Assembly (NCBI GenBank): GCA_950106755.1
Contig: OX467089.1
Location: 6,202,501 to 6,266,500 of the forward strand
Direction: 5' to 3'
DNA length: 64,000 nucleotides
Origin: Climacium dendroides
Taxonomy: Eukaryota; Streptophyta; Bryopsida; Hypnales; Climaciaceae
Under the pieces are notes generated by a model. It saw only the letters and a list, made by a program, of their open reading frames with translations, was not told the DNA's origin and did no database searches. The position numbers and the translations under genes are program-made. Below are positions 1 through 10,896 of this stretch, piece after piece; the stretch's first letter is position 1, and each line of letters opens with the position of its first letter.

Positions 1-1740
1 ACTATGCCTAGTTACTATTATGAAACTAGTCAAATTTTCATATTTTCTTATTGGCAAGCAAAAGGAGGTTTCAATGCACCAAAGAACGCAACATTTGGAT
101 ATGGTATACTAAGGAACAAATTTTGGTTCTAAAACAATTTTTTCCACATAGGGACATAATTGGCTTTGGAGATGTATACAAAGTGTAGATGGTGATTTAG
201 GGTTTGTGGCACATTTGGTAGTGTTCACCTTATGTGAGATTAGAATAGGCGAGAAAGATGGTACTTCAACAAAATACATCCACCTATCTTTGCTAGCGTG
301 ACTCTCTACAATTGCATATTTTGAAGATCCTAGACCACCTCATATTGAAGTATTGAAAAAAATTATGTGAAGAAATATACACAATGCGTACATCAATCCA
401 AAGATCATATAAGTATTGGGTGTATATCTAGTGAGAATGTATTAGATAGAGGCCCATTGATATAAAAAAAAGCAATGGAAGTAAAGAAATGTTGTATATT
501 TACATTGTACATTATACATACTAGTGTGCACATATTGTATTGTAGGGGAAATGTGTACATAACAAATCACACAAATGTTCATCACATTCTAGGTTTTCAC
601 CATGAATGTTAGGTAAAATAATTGGATGATATTTCTCTAAGATGAAAACATGATGAATTTTGTGATAGGAGTTGTGAGAAGGGTCAAAACACTACATACT
701 TATAATAAAATAATAGTAGAAGGGTTAGAACATTGCATACTTATAATAAGATAATAGTAGAAGGGTCAGAAGACTACATACTTATAATAATTAGATGCAT
801 ATTTTTGGGCAAGGTTTACGTCTAGGATGAATTTCATTTTCCAATTTTTTTCCAATGCAAAATTACTCAAATATATAAGCTCACCACACCTAATTTTGGG
901 TTGCTTTCAAAAACCACACACTCTAAATTCTTCCCTAAAACGTCAGTACTCCTACTATTCACGAGAGCCTCTGGTTGATTTCAGAACCTCCTATTTTCAG
1001 CGCTTTGAAAATCATAGTTTATTCATGTGGTGTCCAAAAAATGCATTCTAAGAGAATCTGAAATCCCTTTTTCGACTACCAACAAGACCCCATGAATTTT
1101 TTTTTCAACATAATAATGGAAACCACACTGAATTTCTTGAATTTGTGCAATTTTAGATGTAGTTACAAATCAATCAATGCCATTTTTTTTTGTGGTGGTG
1201 GGGAGATCTTCAAAACCATCATGTGAATTTCTGAAACAGAAAAATAGGACTCTCTCTTATGGGAGCACTCATTCAAGAGACTGTTGTCGAACTGAACCAG
1301 CTGTGGTCATGATGCTCAAGTTGCCGGTGAGGGCCGAGATCATATAACTTAACTTAACACGAATTCAAACGATACTGGCTCTTCATATGGAAGTACTATC
1401 TTGTTGCAAAAAGGACTCCTCCCCCATCATTTGTGAGAGATATAAACTCAGTACTGGAAAAAAAAAACGGTTGCAATTTGAAAAAAAACTCGGGAAAAAA
1501 AACTCGGAAAAAAAAACCCTCGGTGAAAAAATCTATTAAAAAATCTATTTTGAGTGAAAAATAGAGGAAAAATTGGACTCGGTACTTGAAAAGATGGTTC
1601 AATATGGAATTGACTTAAAAAGGAAAAAAGCAGGTAAAATTCAAAAAAAAAAATCCCAAACACTGAATCAAGCATTTGTCTCTTTGCGTATTTTTTTCCT
1701 CATGTTTATTATTGTTGTTGATAATAAGTAAGGTTAGTAG
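1..1740. other. AT-rich intergenic DNA, no gene seen
   Basis: No open frame here looks coding. Short frames at about 827-1051 (+) and 1396-1675 (-) are low-complexity and Phe/Asn-rich. Positions 985-1105 are an inverted, diverged copy of 4611-4730, and 61-235 is a diverged direct copy of about 5148-5320, so old repeats flank the nested element at 2570-4423. Confidence 0.6.
677..790. repeat. Short tandem repeat, about 41 bp, 2.5 copies
   Basis: The phrase agaagggt..catacttataata recurs at about 677, 718 and 760, a period of about 41 bp with some substitutions. It lies in gene-free DNA. Confidence 0.6.
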
Positions 1741-2515
1741 TGTTCTAAAGTAGTCAATCTACTCTAAAAGTGATTGTACTTTAAAAGCAATCATGACACA
1801 GAGGTACATTTTGCTTTTTTCAATGTACCAAGAGTGTACATTGACGGAGGTGGTTGCTTTTAAGGACCATTCCGTTTCAACTTCAAACATTTGTAACTAA
1901 TTCCAGTGAAATCCAAAAAATATGAAACAAGTTGCGTTAGATGCCAATTCTATTTTTCTCCCTAGGAAAATTTACTGAAAATTGTTTCAGGGAGCTTATC
2001 TTCACGGAAAAGCCAATCGGCTCTTAAATGGTTGCAATAAGAGCAGGCTACTTCAGTTTCATTGCAAGTTGCTATGGTAGCAGTGTGGCACTAGTCTGGT
2101 GTATGATGACAATTCCATTATGATATGAATGAGTTACTACCTTGGTAACATGCAGCTCTGGCTGCTGAGCTTGCTTGTATAAGGTAGTAGGTCCATAAAT
2201 CGACCACCTAAGAGCTGAAACTGAATTTTGGGGAGGTGAAGCTTCTCGAAATATTTTTCAGTAAATTTTCCTTGAAAGACAAGTAGAATTCGCATATAAC
2301 CCAAGTAGTTTCATATTTTTTGGAGCTTTGTGGAATTAGTTATGAAATCTTGAAGTTGATCTAGTATTAGGGCTCCAAAACCGCCCACCTCTTGAAATGT
2401 ACATTATTTGTACATCAGTGGAAGTTTAAAAAAGCAAGATGTATAAATAGTGTACATTGCAAGAGGTGACTGGGCGGTTTTAGAGCCTGTGCGCTTTTAG
2501 AACCTCTTGACCTTA
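1741..2515. repeat. Composite foldback repeat
   Basis: The inner arms, about 1870-2000 and 2215-2360, are inverted copies of each other; both contain the phrase around tttactgaaaa with the flanking gccaattc. The outer parts, 1741-1880 and 2350-2515, share tgtacatt motifs and a ggtgg..ttttag edge. Related fragments lie at 30,296-30,380, at 57,320-57,565 inside an intron of the ENOD93-like gene, and at 63,925-64,000. No coding capacity is seen, so this is most likely a non-autonomous foldback or MITE family. Confidence 0.55.
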
Positions 2516-2569
2516 CTAATTATTGAACAACAATGCTAGCCTTCTAATTCACTTGGAATGATAGGTAAC

Positions 2570-4423
2570 CTAACTTGTGAAGTCCCATTGCTCCCTTAGG
2601 GGACAAAATGGATTTTGGGCAAGCTCCTATGGTCTCAATAATTGTTGTGATTTTCTAAATTTTTTTGGTGAAGATAGAAAAACACATTAGCTTTTCAAAA
2701 GTATCACTTTTATTTCAACTAGAGCATGGAACAAAAGTTGTGGCACAAAAAGTTCTTTTCCAGTTGCTAGTAGAAAAAATCCTTCAAAACAACCTAAAGT
2801 AAAAAAAAATTAATTTTTTTTGTACAGATTATATTTTTTTGTACATGAGAAGCTTTGATTGATTATGTGGAAGTTATGTCTTGTTTTTTGGGCAATTAGA
2901 ACATTAGAACATTAGAAAAATTTTCTTAAAAAACAACAACTTACAAGTCAAAATCATTTTTGACCTCAATTTTCACAATTTTTCAAAAAATAAAAGTTTC
3001 ATAAGGTTAAGATTTCTTGTTAGAACAATTTCCTTATTGAGATTAGTGTATTTAACTCCTAAATTCCCAAAGCCTCTTTTCCATCAAAAAACACTCAAAA
3101 CTACCATTTCTATAGCAATGAGCAAAAACTCTTTAAAAAAAGTTTTTTTTCATATATAACCATAGGATTTTGTACTAGACTAGTACAAGAATGTATGGCA
3201 AAAATTTTACAAACTTTAACTGCATAGATTGCACGATATTTGTGTTTAAAGTGAAGAAACCAAATTCTTTTGCACCTTGCTCAACTACATTATTTGGCTT
3301 CAAACCTTCATAACTTATAATTTTTGCTTTACTAATTTTAAATTTATAATTTTGTATGATAAAAGAATTGAGTTGAGATTCTAGATTTTTTTTTAAAAAT
3401 ACACACTTAATTTCATTCATTAAAAAATTGTTAAGTAGAAGTAGGTTCAAGATTGAAGGAAAATCTAAATTGTTAATAGCTCTAAGATAGAATTGAAATA
3501 CACTAATCTCAACAGTGAGATTGTTCTAGCAAGAGATCTTAACTTTGCAAAACTTTTTTTTTTAAATTGTGAAAATTGAGGTCAGAAATATATTCTACGA
3601 GTTATTTTTTCAAGAAGGTACTATAATTGCCTGAAAAATAAGATTGTTCATAACTTTCTCATAACAAATCCAAATGAAACGAATCAAAGCTTGACATGTA
3701 CATAAGAATATAATCTATACATAACAAATATTTAAAATTTTTACTTTAATATTTTTTTGAAGATTTTTTCTGCCCACTGAATGAAGAAAAGGGCTTTTTG
3801 TTCTACAACTTTTACTCATGGGCTCCAATTGAAATAAGAAATATATTTTGAGAAAGCTAATGTGTTTTCCTATCTTTTCAAAAAGGTTAAAAAAATTACA
3901 ACAAACATGGAGACCATAGAAGCCTGCCCAAAATCCATTTTGGCTCCCGAGGAGACAATGGGACTTTAGGGGTTAAATTTCATCTTAGAGCTATTAACAA
4001 TTTAGATTTTCCTTCAATCTTGAACCTAGTTTTACTTAACAATTTTTTAATGAGTGAAAACTAAATGTTTTTTTTTTTTAAACTCTAAATTCTCAGCTTA
4101 AGTTTTTATATCATATAAAATTTGAAATTCAAAATCATTAAATCAACAAAGCAAAAATTATAAGTTTCTAAGGTTCAAAGCCAAAAAATGTAGTTCAACT
4201 AGGTGCAAAAAAACTCATTTCTCTCAATTTAAACACAAATATCTTGCAATCTACATGGTCTTAAATTTTGAAATTTCTTCCATATATTCTTGTACTAGTC
4301 TAGTACAGGATCCTATGGTTATATATGCAAAAGAAACATTTAAATTTTTTTGGTTCTTTGCTATAGAAGTGACAATATTGAATGATTTTTGATGGAAAAG
4401 AGGCCTTGGTACTTAGGGATTAA
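2570..4423 (-). mobile_element. Outer copy of a TTAA-bounded inverted-repeat element, split by a younger copy
   Basis: The two halves, about 2570-3055 and 3973-4423, together make one element of about 0.93 kb. It is the reverse complement of the inner element at 3056-3972. Left half matches the inverted right half of the inner copy: the stretch after agtcccattg at 2581 matches inverted 3900-3970. The right half is the inverse of 3056-3490: inverted 4366-4423 reads TTAATCCCTAAG..GCCTCTTTTCC, as at 3052. The right end carries TTAA at 4420-4423; the left end (around 2570) is degraded. No ORF encodes a transposase. Confidence 0.75.
3056..3972 (+). mobile_element. Inner TTAA-flanked inverted-repeat element (non-autonomous)
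   Basis: This 917-bp element is flanked by TTAA at 3052-3055 and 3973-3976. The terminal inverted repeats are CTCCTAAATTCCCA on the left and, read inward on the other strand, CCCCTAAAGTCCCA on the right; about 16 of 21 positions match. The insertion site can be rebuilt: removing the element and one TTAA restores the sequence seen at the matching place in its own body (around 3470-3495, inverted). A TTAA target duplication is typical of piggyBac-type transposases, but CCC-ended repeats alone do not prove that assignment. No transposase frame is present. Confidence 0.8.
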
Positions 4424-6849
4424 CTTTCTCATAATGTGAACTCAAGGTGTCAACTCACAATGCATAAGAATTGTATTAAATGCATTTGTTTATACCAATT
4501 TAAAACCATGCAATGACTCAAATTTTTGAACTTTGTGAATTTGTTTGAGCTCTACAAAGTTAGCTACACCTAAAATCACATAAATAAACAATTTAGCATG
4601 GTTTCCATTGTTAAATTGAATTTTTGTGTGGGGTCTTGTTAGTAATCAAAAGGGATTTTTTGTTCTCTTGGAATGCATTTTTTAGACACTGTATGAATAA
4701 ACTATGAATTTTCAAAGGAATTTGTAGTGTTTTTTTTAGAAAGTAGTCAAAATTTGGTGTAGTTACCTTAATTGCAAAATGAAATCCACCACCAACTCCA
4801 TTAAACCAAGTTTGGATGCTCAATTTAGTTTTGTCTTTCGTTTTTCTCAAACTCTAATTCCTACCTCTCATTGCACACACTTTATGATTAACTCTAATGT
4901 ATTATAGATTTTGCATTGTTTTTGTAGTAAGCTTTAAAACTTCCTTGTGTTGATAAATACAAAGCAATTTTGAAGGAAATGAATGATTTTTATAGGTAGG
5001 ATTCATTGAAGGTACATTACAATACTAACAAAATTTATTTGCTCAACACTATTTTGTTTTAAATTAAGGTAGGTACTTTCAAAACTGCCACTACTTCTTG
5101 CTTTTGTAAGAAATTGCAAAATTTATATTTTCTTGTTGGTTAGTCAAAGGGTTTAGTGCACCAGTGAATGCAACATTTGGATATTGTAAGTATTAATTAT
5201 GGTAGATGTTCTAAAGCAGGTTCTTCAACATAAGTACATATTGATTTTAGAGATGTACTTACAGTGTTAATGATGATTTTAGGCCTTGTTGTAGGCACTC
5301 ATAAGGTGCATACACTCGAAATCACACCTCTTCCATTAAATTGAAAAATAGCCTAAGTCTATCTTGGTAAAAATGTCATGAGGTAGCTAAGCATCTTTGG
5401 CTCATACTAAGGATCATTTTCAATATGTTTGAGTAATTAAATTGTGGGCCTTTGATGGTGTTTTGGAAAGTACATGGCATATTTAACAACACGATGCATA
5501 TGAAAATCTCTACATGTTCTAAATGAGAAATTTTGAAAATAACATTTTGTCATATTATAATATGTACATTAAATTTTAATTTAGAAATTCCATTGAAAAA
5601 AATTAAGAATATTTTTGAGATTTTTAATTAAGGTATTTTATATTACAAGGGTTGTACTTTTTATGTTCATAATATATTATATTTATAGACTAGTGTGCCT
5701 TGTGCCGTTGCCACAACAAAAAAATAAAAATAAAAGTAATTTTTTATATTTTTAATTCAATAAAAAAATTGAAATTTAATCATTTTTACACCATAGGTAC
5801 AAATGTCATGAATCAACGCTTGTACATCCTTTCTTGTAGAGAGCTTTCAAATGGTATTAAGAATGTGATCAATAAGATATGTAGTTTAGGAGATCTCACT
5901 ATAACAAACAAAACAACCTAATTTAAGGTATGGATTCTACTTTTATCCTTTTCTCATTTTTTTCGTTTTTTTTTGCTAATTTTTGGGTTCAAAATATATA
6001 ATTAACAAAGTTTAATTTTATCAAATTAATAATCATTGTAGTTATAACACTAATTGACTAATAATTTGAAAAACTACTACTAACAATCTCTTGTTGAGAA
6101 TTTCTTGGACTTGAATCACAAGACATTGTAAAAATCGAATGTAGAGATCATCAATGGACATCACTACACCAACGTTTGTTGGACAATGATTAAAAGTAAT
6201 ACCATTGGAGTAATTCCAAAAAGAAAAAAAGATTGTCGATTTTGCCAACTATTTTCAATATGTGCCACTTTACTATTGGCTTCCATTCTTTCACACTTAG
6301 TGGGGTTTAGTAGAAGCTACAATAACTATGCAATCCTTTGAAAATAAGAGCTATTCACTCACTTATTTAGCCATTTCTAGAAAACCCTGGATTTATTTTG
6401 GAACAAAGGAAGTATCATTTAGTTTTCTTTGCATACTATAGAATATAGTTGACATTTTGTTTTGCACAATCAACATTCAATTCTTACATGATTACAATAA
6501 AGCATATCAAACTTTAGTTTCAAAATACAAAAACTTCATTTTTGGTGAATTTAGGATGAAGTTGATGTAATTTAAGATGAAGTTGATGCAATATAGGATG
6601 AAGTTTGTATGATTGCAAACTTGTAGCGCAAAACAATTGTAGTACAAAATAACTATCAAAAAACTTGAAGTGTAAACTTATATGCAAACAAAGGCGTTTA
6701 ATGAATGAACATTCAACCTTGCCGTCATTCTAATTCCACCCAAGCCAAATGGATGTCCCATTCATTTGCTCGTTTGTTTGTATGTAAGTAAGAATAAGTT
6801 AAGAAGGTCAATGGACAAGACGTCCAAACAAAATCGAATAAAATAAAAT
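4424..6849. other. AT-rich intergenic DNA with old repeats
   Basis: No convincing gene is seen. 4611-4730 is the inverted partner of 985-1105, and 5148-5320 resembles 61-235. The short frames at 4611-4850 (-) and 6042-6248 (-) lie in repeats and lack coding character. Confidence 0.55.
5830..5945 (+). repeat. Dispersed repeat, second copy near 56,195-56,330
   Basis: The phrase ataacaaacaaaacaacc plus the flanking ctttc.aatggta and gtatggatt occurs here and, in the same orientation, near 56,205-56,327. Spacing is similar, with many substitutions. It is an old interspersed repeat of unknown class. Confidence 0.55.
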
Positions 6850-7040
6850 ATATAATATATAATATATAATATATAATATATAATATATTATATATAATAT
6901 ATAATATATAATATATAATATATAATATATAATATATAATATATAATATATAATATATAATATATAATATATAATATATAATATATAATATATAATATAT
7001 AATATATAATATATAATATATATAATATATATAATATATA
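6850..7040. repeat. 7-bp AT satellite (TATAATA)n
   Basis: About 27 uninterrupted copies of a TATAATA-type heptamer, with a few 2-bp slippage variants near 6885 and 7020. It sits in non-coding DNA and is likely hypervariable. Confidence 0.9.
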
Positions 7041-10029
7041 TTTTTTAGGATCTAGTAGATGCTAGGATTGAATGCTATCGTCCTTCCATATGTGGCATGA
7101 TGCTATTGCCCCATGATTCAATAACCTCCCATTGACAATTTCAACTAGGAAAAAATGCCCCTCCCCTCAAATGGGTTGATCTTCATTTTTCAAATTTTTT
7201 ATTGTTCAGAAACCTCCATTGTTGATCTTGGGATTAAAAATGCACCTCCCCTACAATGTTGGTGATCTGGTGCCTTAAATAAAAAATTGCCATCATTGAT
7301 CAATGTTGGTGTTGATCTTGTCTGTTTATACTTTAAAGTTTAGGACTCATGATCGTCACTGTCTCTTAATGAAGGTGTGTTTTCTTTGGTTTGTGCATTG
7401 TGGTTAAGTTGAAAAGGAGCATTAATTTGTTGAGCTCAAGAATTTTGTAATTAGGGTCTAGGGTTTGTTGGTGCATGACTTTCCCTCGTTATCATGTTGA
7501 ATTTGTTACACGTTGAGTTGCTTTGTTAGAAACAAGATACAACCTGAAGCAATTGCTACTTCTCATGTTAAATGTTTGCTTAATTTCTTGTATTGATTTC
7601 TTCATCAATTGTAAAGCATTGTGTTTGCTATTGCACAGAATTAGAGGACTTCCCCTTTTTCACACGCTAAGGGTTCCTGTTTGAGTTCCTGTTACTTCTT
7701 CATAAGTGCATTTTGTTTTAGGTCAAGAAAAATGCCAAGTTCATGTCTTTGAAATGAAATTGCTATAGAAGAGTATCAATATTTCTTTTTACTATAGACT
7801 TGAGGTTGCAAATACTTGTCCATGAGCTGATTTTGTAAGGTTTAGGAAGATTGTCACCATTACCTTGCAGTCTTTCTCTTAGTGTATTGTTTGAATAAAA
7901 ATTGTGAAGTTTAAAAAAAAAGATTTATGTATCCCTTTGGTAATTTATTTAGATTTTTTTTAACAAGTATGCATGTCTACTTTTATAATAAATTACCAAA
8001 GGGATACACAAGTCCTTGTTATAAAATTGATTTTGAATTTACATTGTTTTTATAGTTTGTACTTGAGGAGATAAACTAAAAATATTGATCTTTATTTCTA
8101 GTTGTAGAGACTTTAGTAATGGTAAGATTCACATTTATAGATATCAAAGCCCCCAAAGAATGGTTAATTGGATTTTTGTTATTTTGCACTTGAGAATACT
8201 ACGAAATTTCTATTAGAAATTGTATTTCATTGATAGTCTTGGCTATTCATTTGTAGTTTTACTAAAATATAAAATCTTCTAAAAAATTGGTCCATAATTT
8301 TTGTACGTCGAATTGGTTGCCTTAGAAAACTTTCAATTCCTTCATTGGTTGCTCTTGAAAACTTGTTACTTTTTATTACTAGGAATTTCAATAAATCTAG
8401 TTTGGATTTTGAGGTTGCTACTAATAGATTGAAAAGATCACACTCAATTTTTTTTAGTCTTCAATTTTAGTTGTGTGACTTTGAGATTCCATTATTTTTG
8501 TTGTAGATTCAATTGATTCCTCCAATTACAAATTGTGGATCCTATATTTGTCAAAAGAAAAATTTCAAAAAATCATTAGTGGAAAAATTGGCTAATCCTA
8601 TTCCAATCTAAAGGTTGTCATTGGAATATCTTACAATTTATGATTATTAATTTTATAAGTTCCAAGTTTACAAATTAACAAAGACATATAAAGAAATGTG
8701 TTTTACTTTGACCACCTACTTTCTAAGCCCCTCTAAAGTTTTAGGATTTTATATTTGGTTATAAAGATTTTAGTAGTAGAAATTTAACCTTTATACAGGT
8801 ATTGGAGTCTAGAATGAATTTTACAACTTTAGTTGTGAGACATCAAAATTCCTTGGCTTAAGTCATATCCATTTGTCAATATACAAATACACAACTAAAT
8901 ATGTATTTGTATAGTGACAAATATAGAATACCTAAATTGTTTCCAAACTAAAGCTTGTCTTTCAAGTTTGTTATTTTTTGGTCAATTTAAATAAAATAAA
9001 ATTGATAAGTCTAAATAAGTGTAACAACCAAAAGAAACACAATAGATCCTCTTGCTTATTATTGTACTTGGTCATTTGGGTTGGCATTTACTACCAAATA
9101 ATCAATTAAAACTAGAAAAAATTCATCAAATATTATATTCAATAAGATTTTTTTTCATGCTTTTTTTTCCAAAAATTCCATCATATGGAATTCTCTTAGT
9201 TTAGTGAAGGTTCTTTCTACCCTAATTTGATCAAAAAACCATCCTTGAACCTTCCCTTAATTTTTTTTAAGAATTTCATTTGGTTCAAAGGAACAAAAAC
9301 ATTTGTTGAGTTTGTTGAAATTTCTCAAGAGACTTCTTAGCTACTAACACTCTCCTAAATTCTAACAAGTGGCTAATTGCACTAGTATCTTTATCCAAAT
9401 AAAAATATATTATTTTTATGTATCTCTTTCATGTAATCTTTTGTACAATCCTCTACTAGATTTTAATTGATTCAAAAATATTAAAAATCCTATGTGACAA
9501 TCTTATAACAATATTACTTGTATATCTACACCTCATAATTCTACCATATATAAAAAATGAAATCTTACTAATGACATGCCTCGATGTGTTACTGTTGTTT
9601 TTTAACGACACGCCCCAATGTGTTACTATTGCTTTTAATACATGTTTCATTTACATTTGCCTACATAACTTTTGAACCCTTAAATCATTGTGCTCCATTG
9701 CTAAATTCCTCTTTATGGGTAGAGATGTCAAAATCACTTCCCTAAAATGAATACTTAGTATAGGTGAATAATTCGGTTAGTGTAAAAATTAGTATGACAA
9801 ATCAAACAATACCACCTATGGACACTCCAAATCCTACAATATCACCACTACAGCTCGTGTTGAATAAGTGTAGTATATCCTTGTGATAAATAGTTTAAAC
9901 CATACTAAATAGCCATTTTGGTGTAATATTGGTGTAATATTGGTGTAATATTCACAACTTGTGTGAAAAGGGATCAAATGAGCACCATTGAGACGAAGAT
10001 TTCGCATATCCGTGTGAATAGCGCCCAGT
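7041..10029. other. AT-rich intergenic DNA, no gene seen
   Basis: No frame longer than about 65 codons has coding character. The only structured feature noted is the small hairpin at 7928-8008. Base composition shifts sharply to higher GC at about 10,010, where the ACINUS leader begins. Confidence 0.6.
7928..8008. mobile_element. 81-bp hairpin MITE
   Basis: Perfect 20-bp inverted repeats, tgtatccctttggtaattta at 7928-7947 and its complement at 7989-8008, enclose a 41-bp loop. It has the size and shape of a minimal MITE or a solo hairpin. No clear target duplication was identified. Confidence 0.65.
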
Positions 10030-10896
10030 GCGCGAACGCCGTCTTGTTCCTTTGAGAGGGGGTGTCGGGGTTTTGAGCTTGCTTCGTTTGTTTGGTTTTG
10101 CGAGCGGCGCGGGACACCGCGCATTCACGAATCCCCCTTCAACGTTTTAGGTCGTCAATGCCAGCCGATCTGTTCTTCAACCCGGAGCAATCGCATTCTT
10201 GTGAAAAAATTCGAGGTCATTCTCCGACTGGAACCTCCCAATCGGGTGGTTGCGCTGGAGTTTTTCAAGGTTTTCTAAAGAAGTGGTGAGTACACGAGCT
10301 TCAGAGAGGGCGCATTGCTTTCCTTTCATGTTGCCAACAATTCTGCGACGCGTTTGGTAATTTGCTTTTGCTGTTTGTGGTTTATATCGGTGTTGGTTAG
10401 GGTTCGGAGGTGCTGGTTAGAGTTTTTCAAGGTTTTCTGAGCTATTGGTAAGGATGCGGGATTCAGAGAGGGTGCATTGTTTACGCTTTATTACTTCCGT
10501 AGTCACTGCGGCACTTTTGATAATTTGATTCAGCTCCTTCTGGTAATGGTGGTGTTGGTTAGGGTTTGGTGTTTTTGATTAGACTTTTTCAAGGTTTTCT
10601 GAGGAAATGATGAGAGTTTGGGATTCAGAGAGGTTTTTCTTTGACACCGCGTATGTCTCTGCGTCGCATTGGATAATTTGTCTTCCCTGTTTTTGGTTCG
10701 TTGTGCTTGTTGGTTAGGGTTCGGTCGTGTTTGATTAGGGTTTTGATGCAAGTGGTGAATGTGAATCCTGGTTGTGTAATTGTTCGAAAGGCAAGGGTTG
10801 GGATAATGAGGGGGTTTGCATTGGAATTTCTTGAGTGCGTATGGCTCATTCGTGCATTCTGACATACTTTGACCTGTTTCAGGGTCATACGACGCA
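10030..10896 (+). promoter_or_regulatory. Probable promoter and 5' leader of ACINUS
   Basis: GC content rises abruptly at about 10,010 and stays high up to the ATG at 10,897. No start-proximal coding exon is recognisable. The stretch probably holds the core promoter and a long 5' UTR, perhaps with a leader intron, since a polypyrimidine-type AG lies close upstream of the ATG. It is largely built from the 162-bp tandem repeat. Transcription start and TATA box could not be fixed by eye. Confidence 0.45.
10261..10745 (+). repeat. 162-bp degenerate tandem repeat in the ACINUS leader, 3 copies
   Basis: The phrase tttttcaaggttttct starts at 10,261, 10,423 and 10,585, exactly 162 bp apart. In each copy it is followed by a ttcagagagg motif, and the copies also share ttggttagggtt (10,393, 10,555, 10,710). 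Copies are diverged by substitutions and small indels. Confidence 0.8.

Noticed and set aside
6850..7040. Possible replication origin or matrix-attachment region because of pure AT repeats
   Set aside because: A 7-bp AT satellite alone is no evidence for either function.
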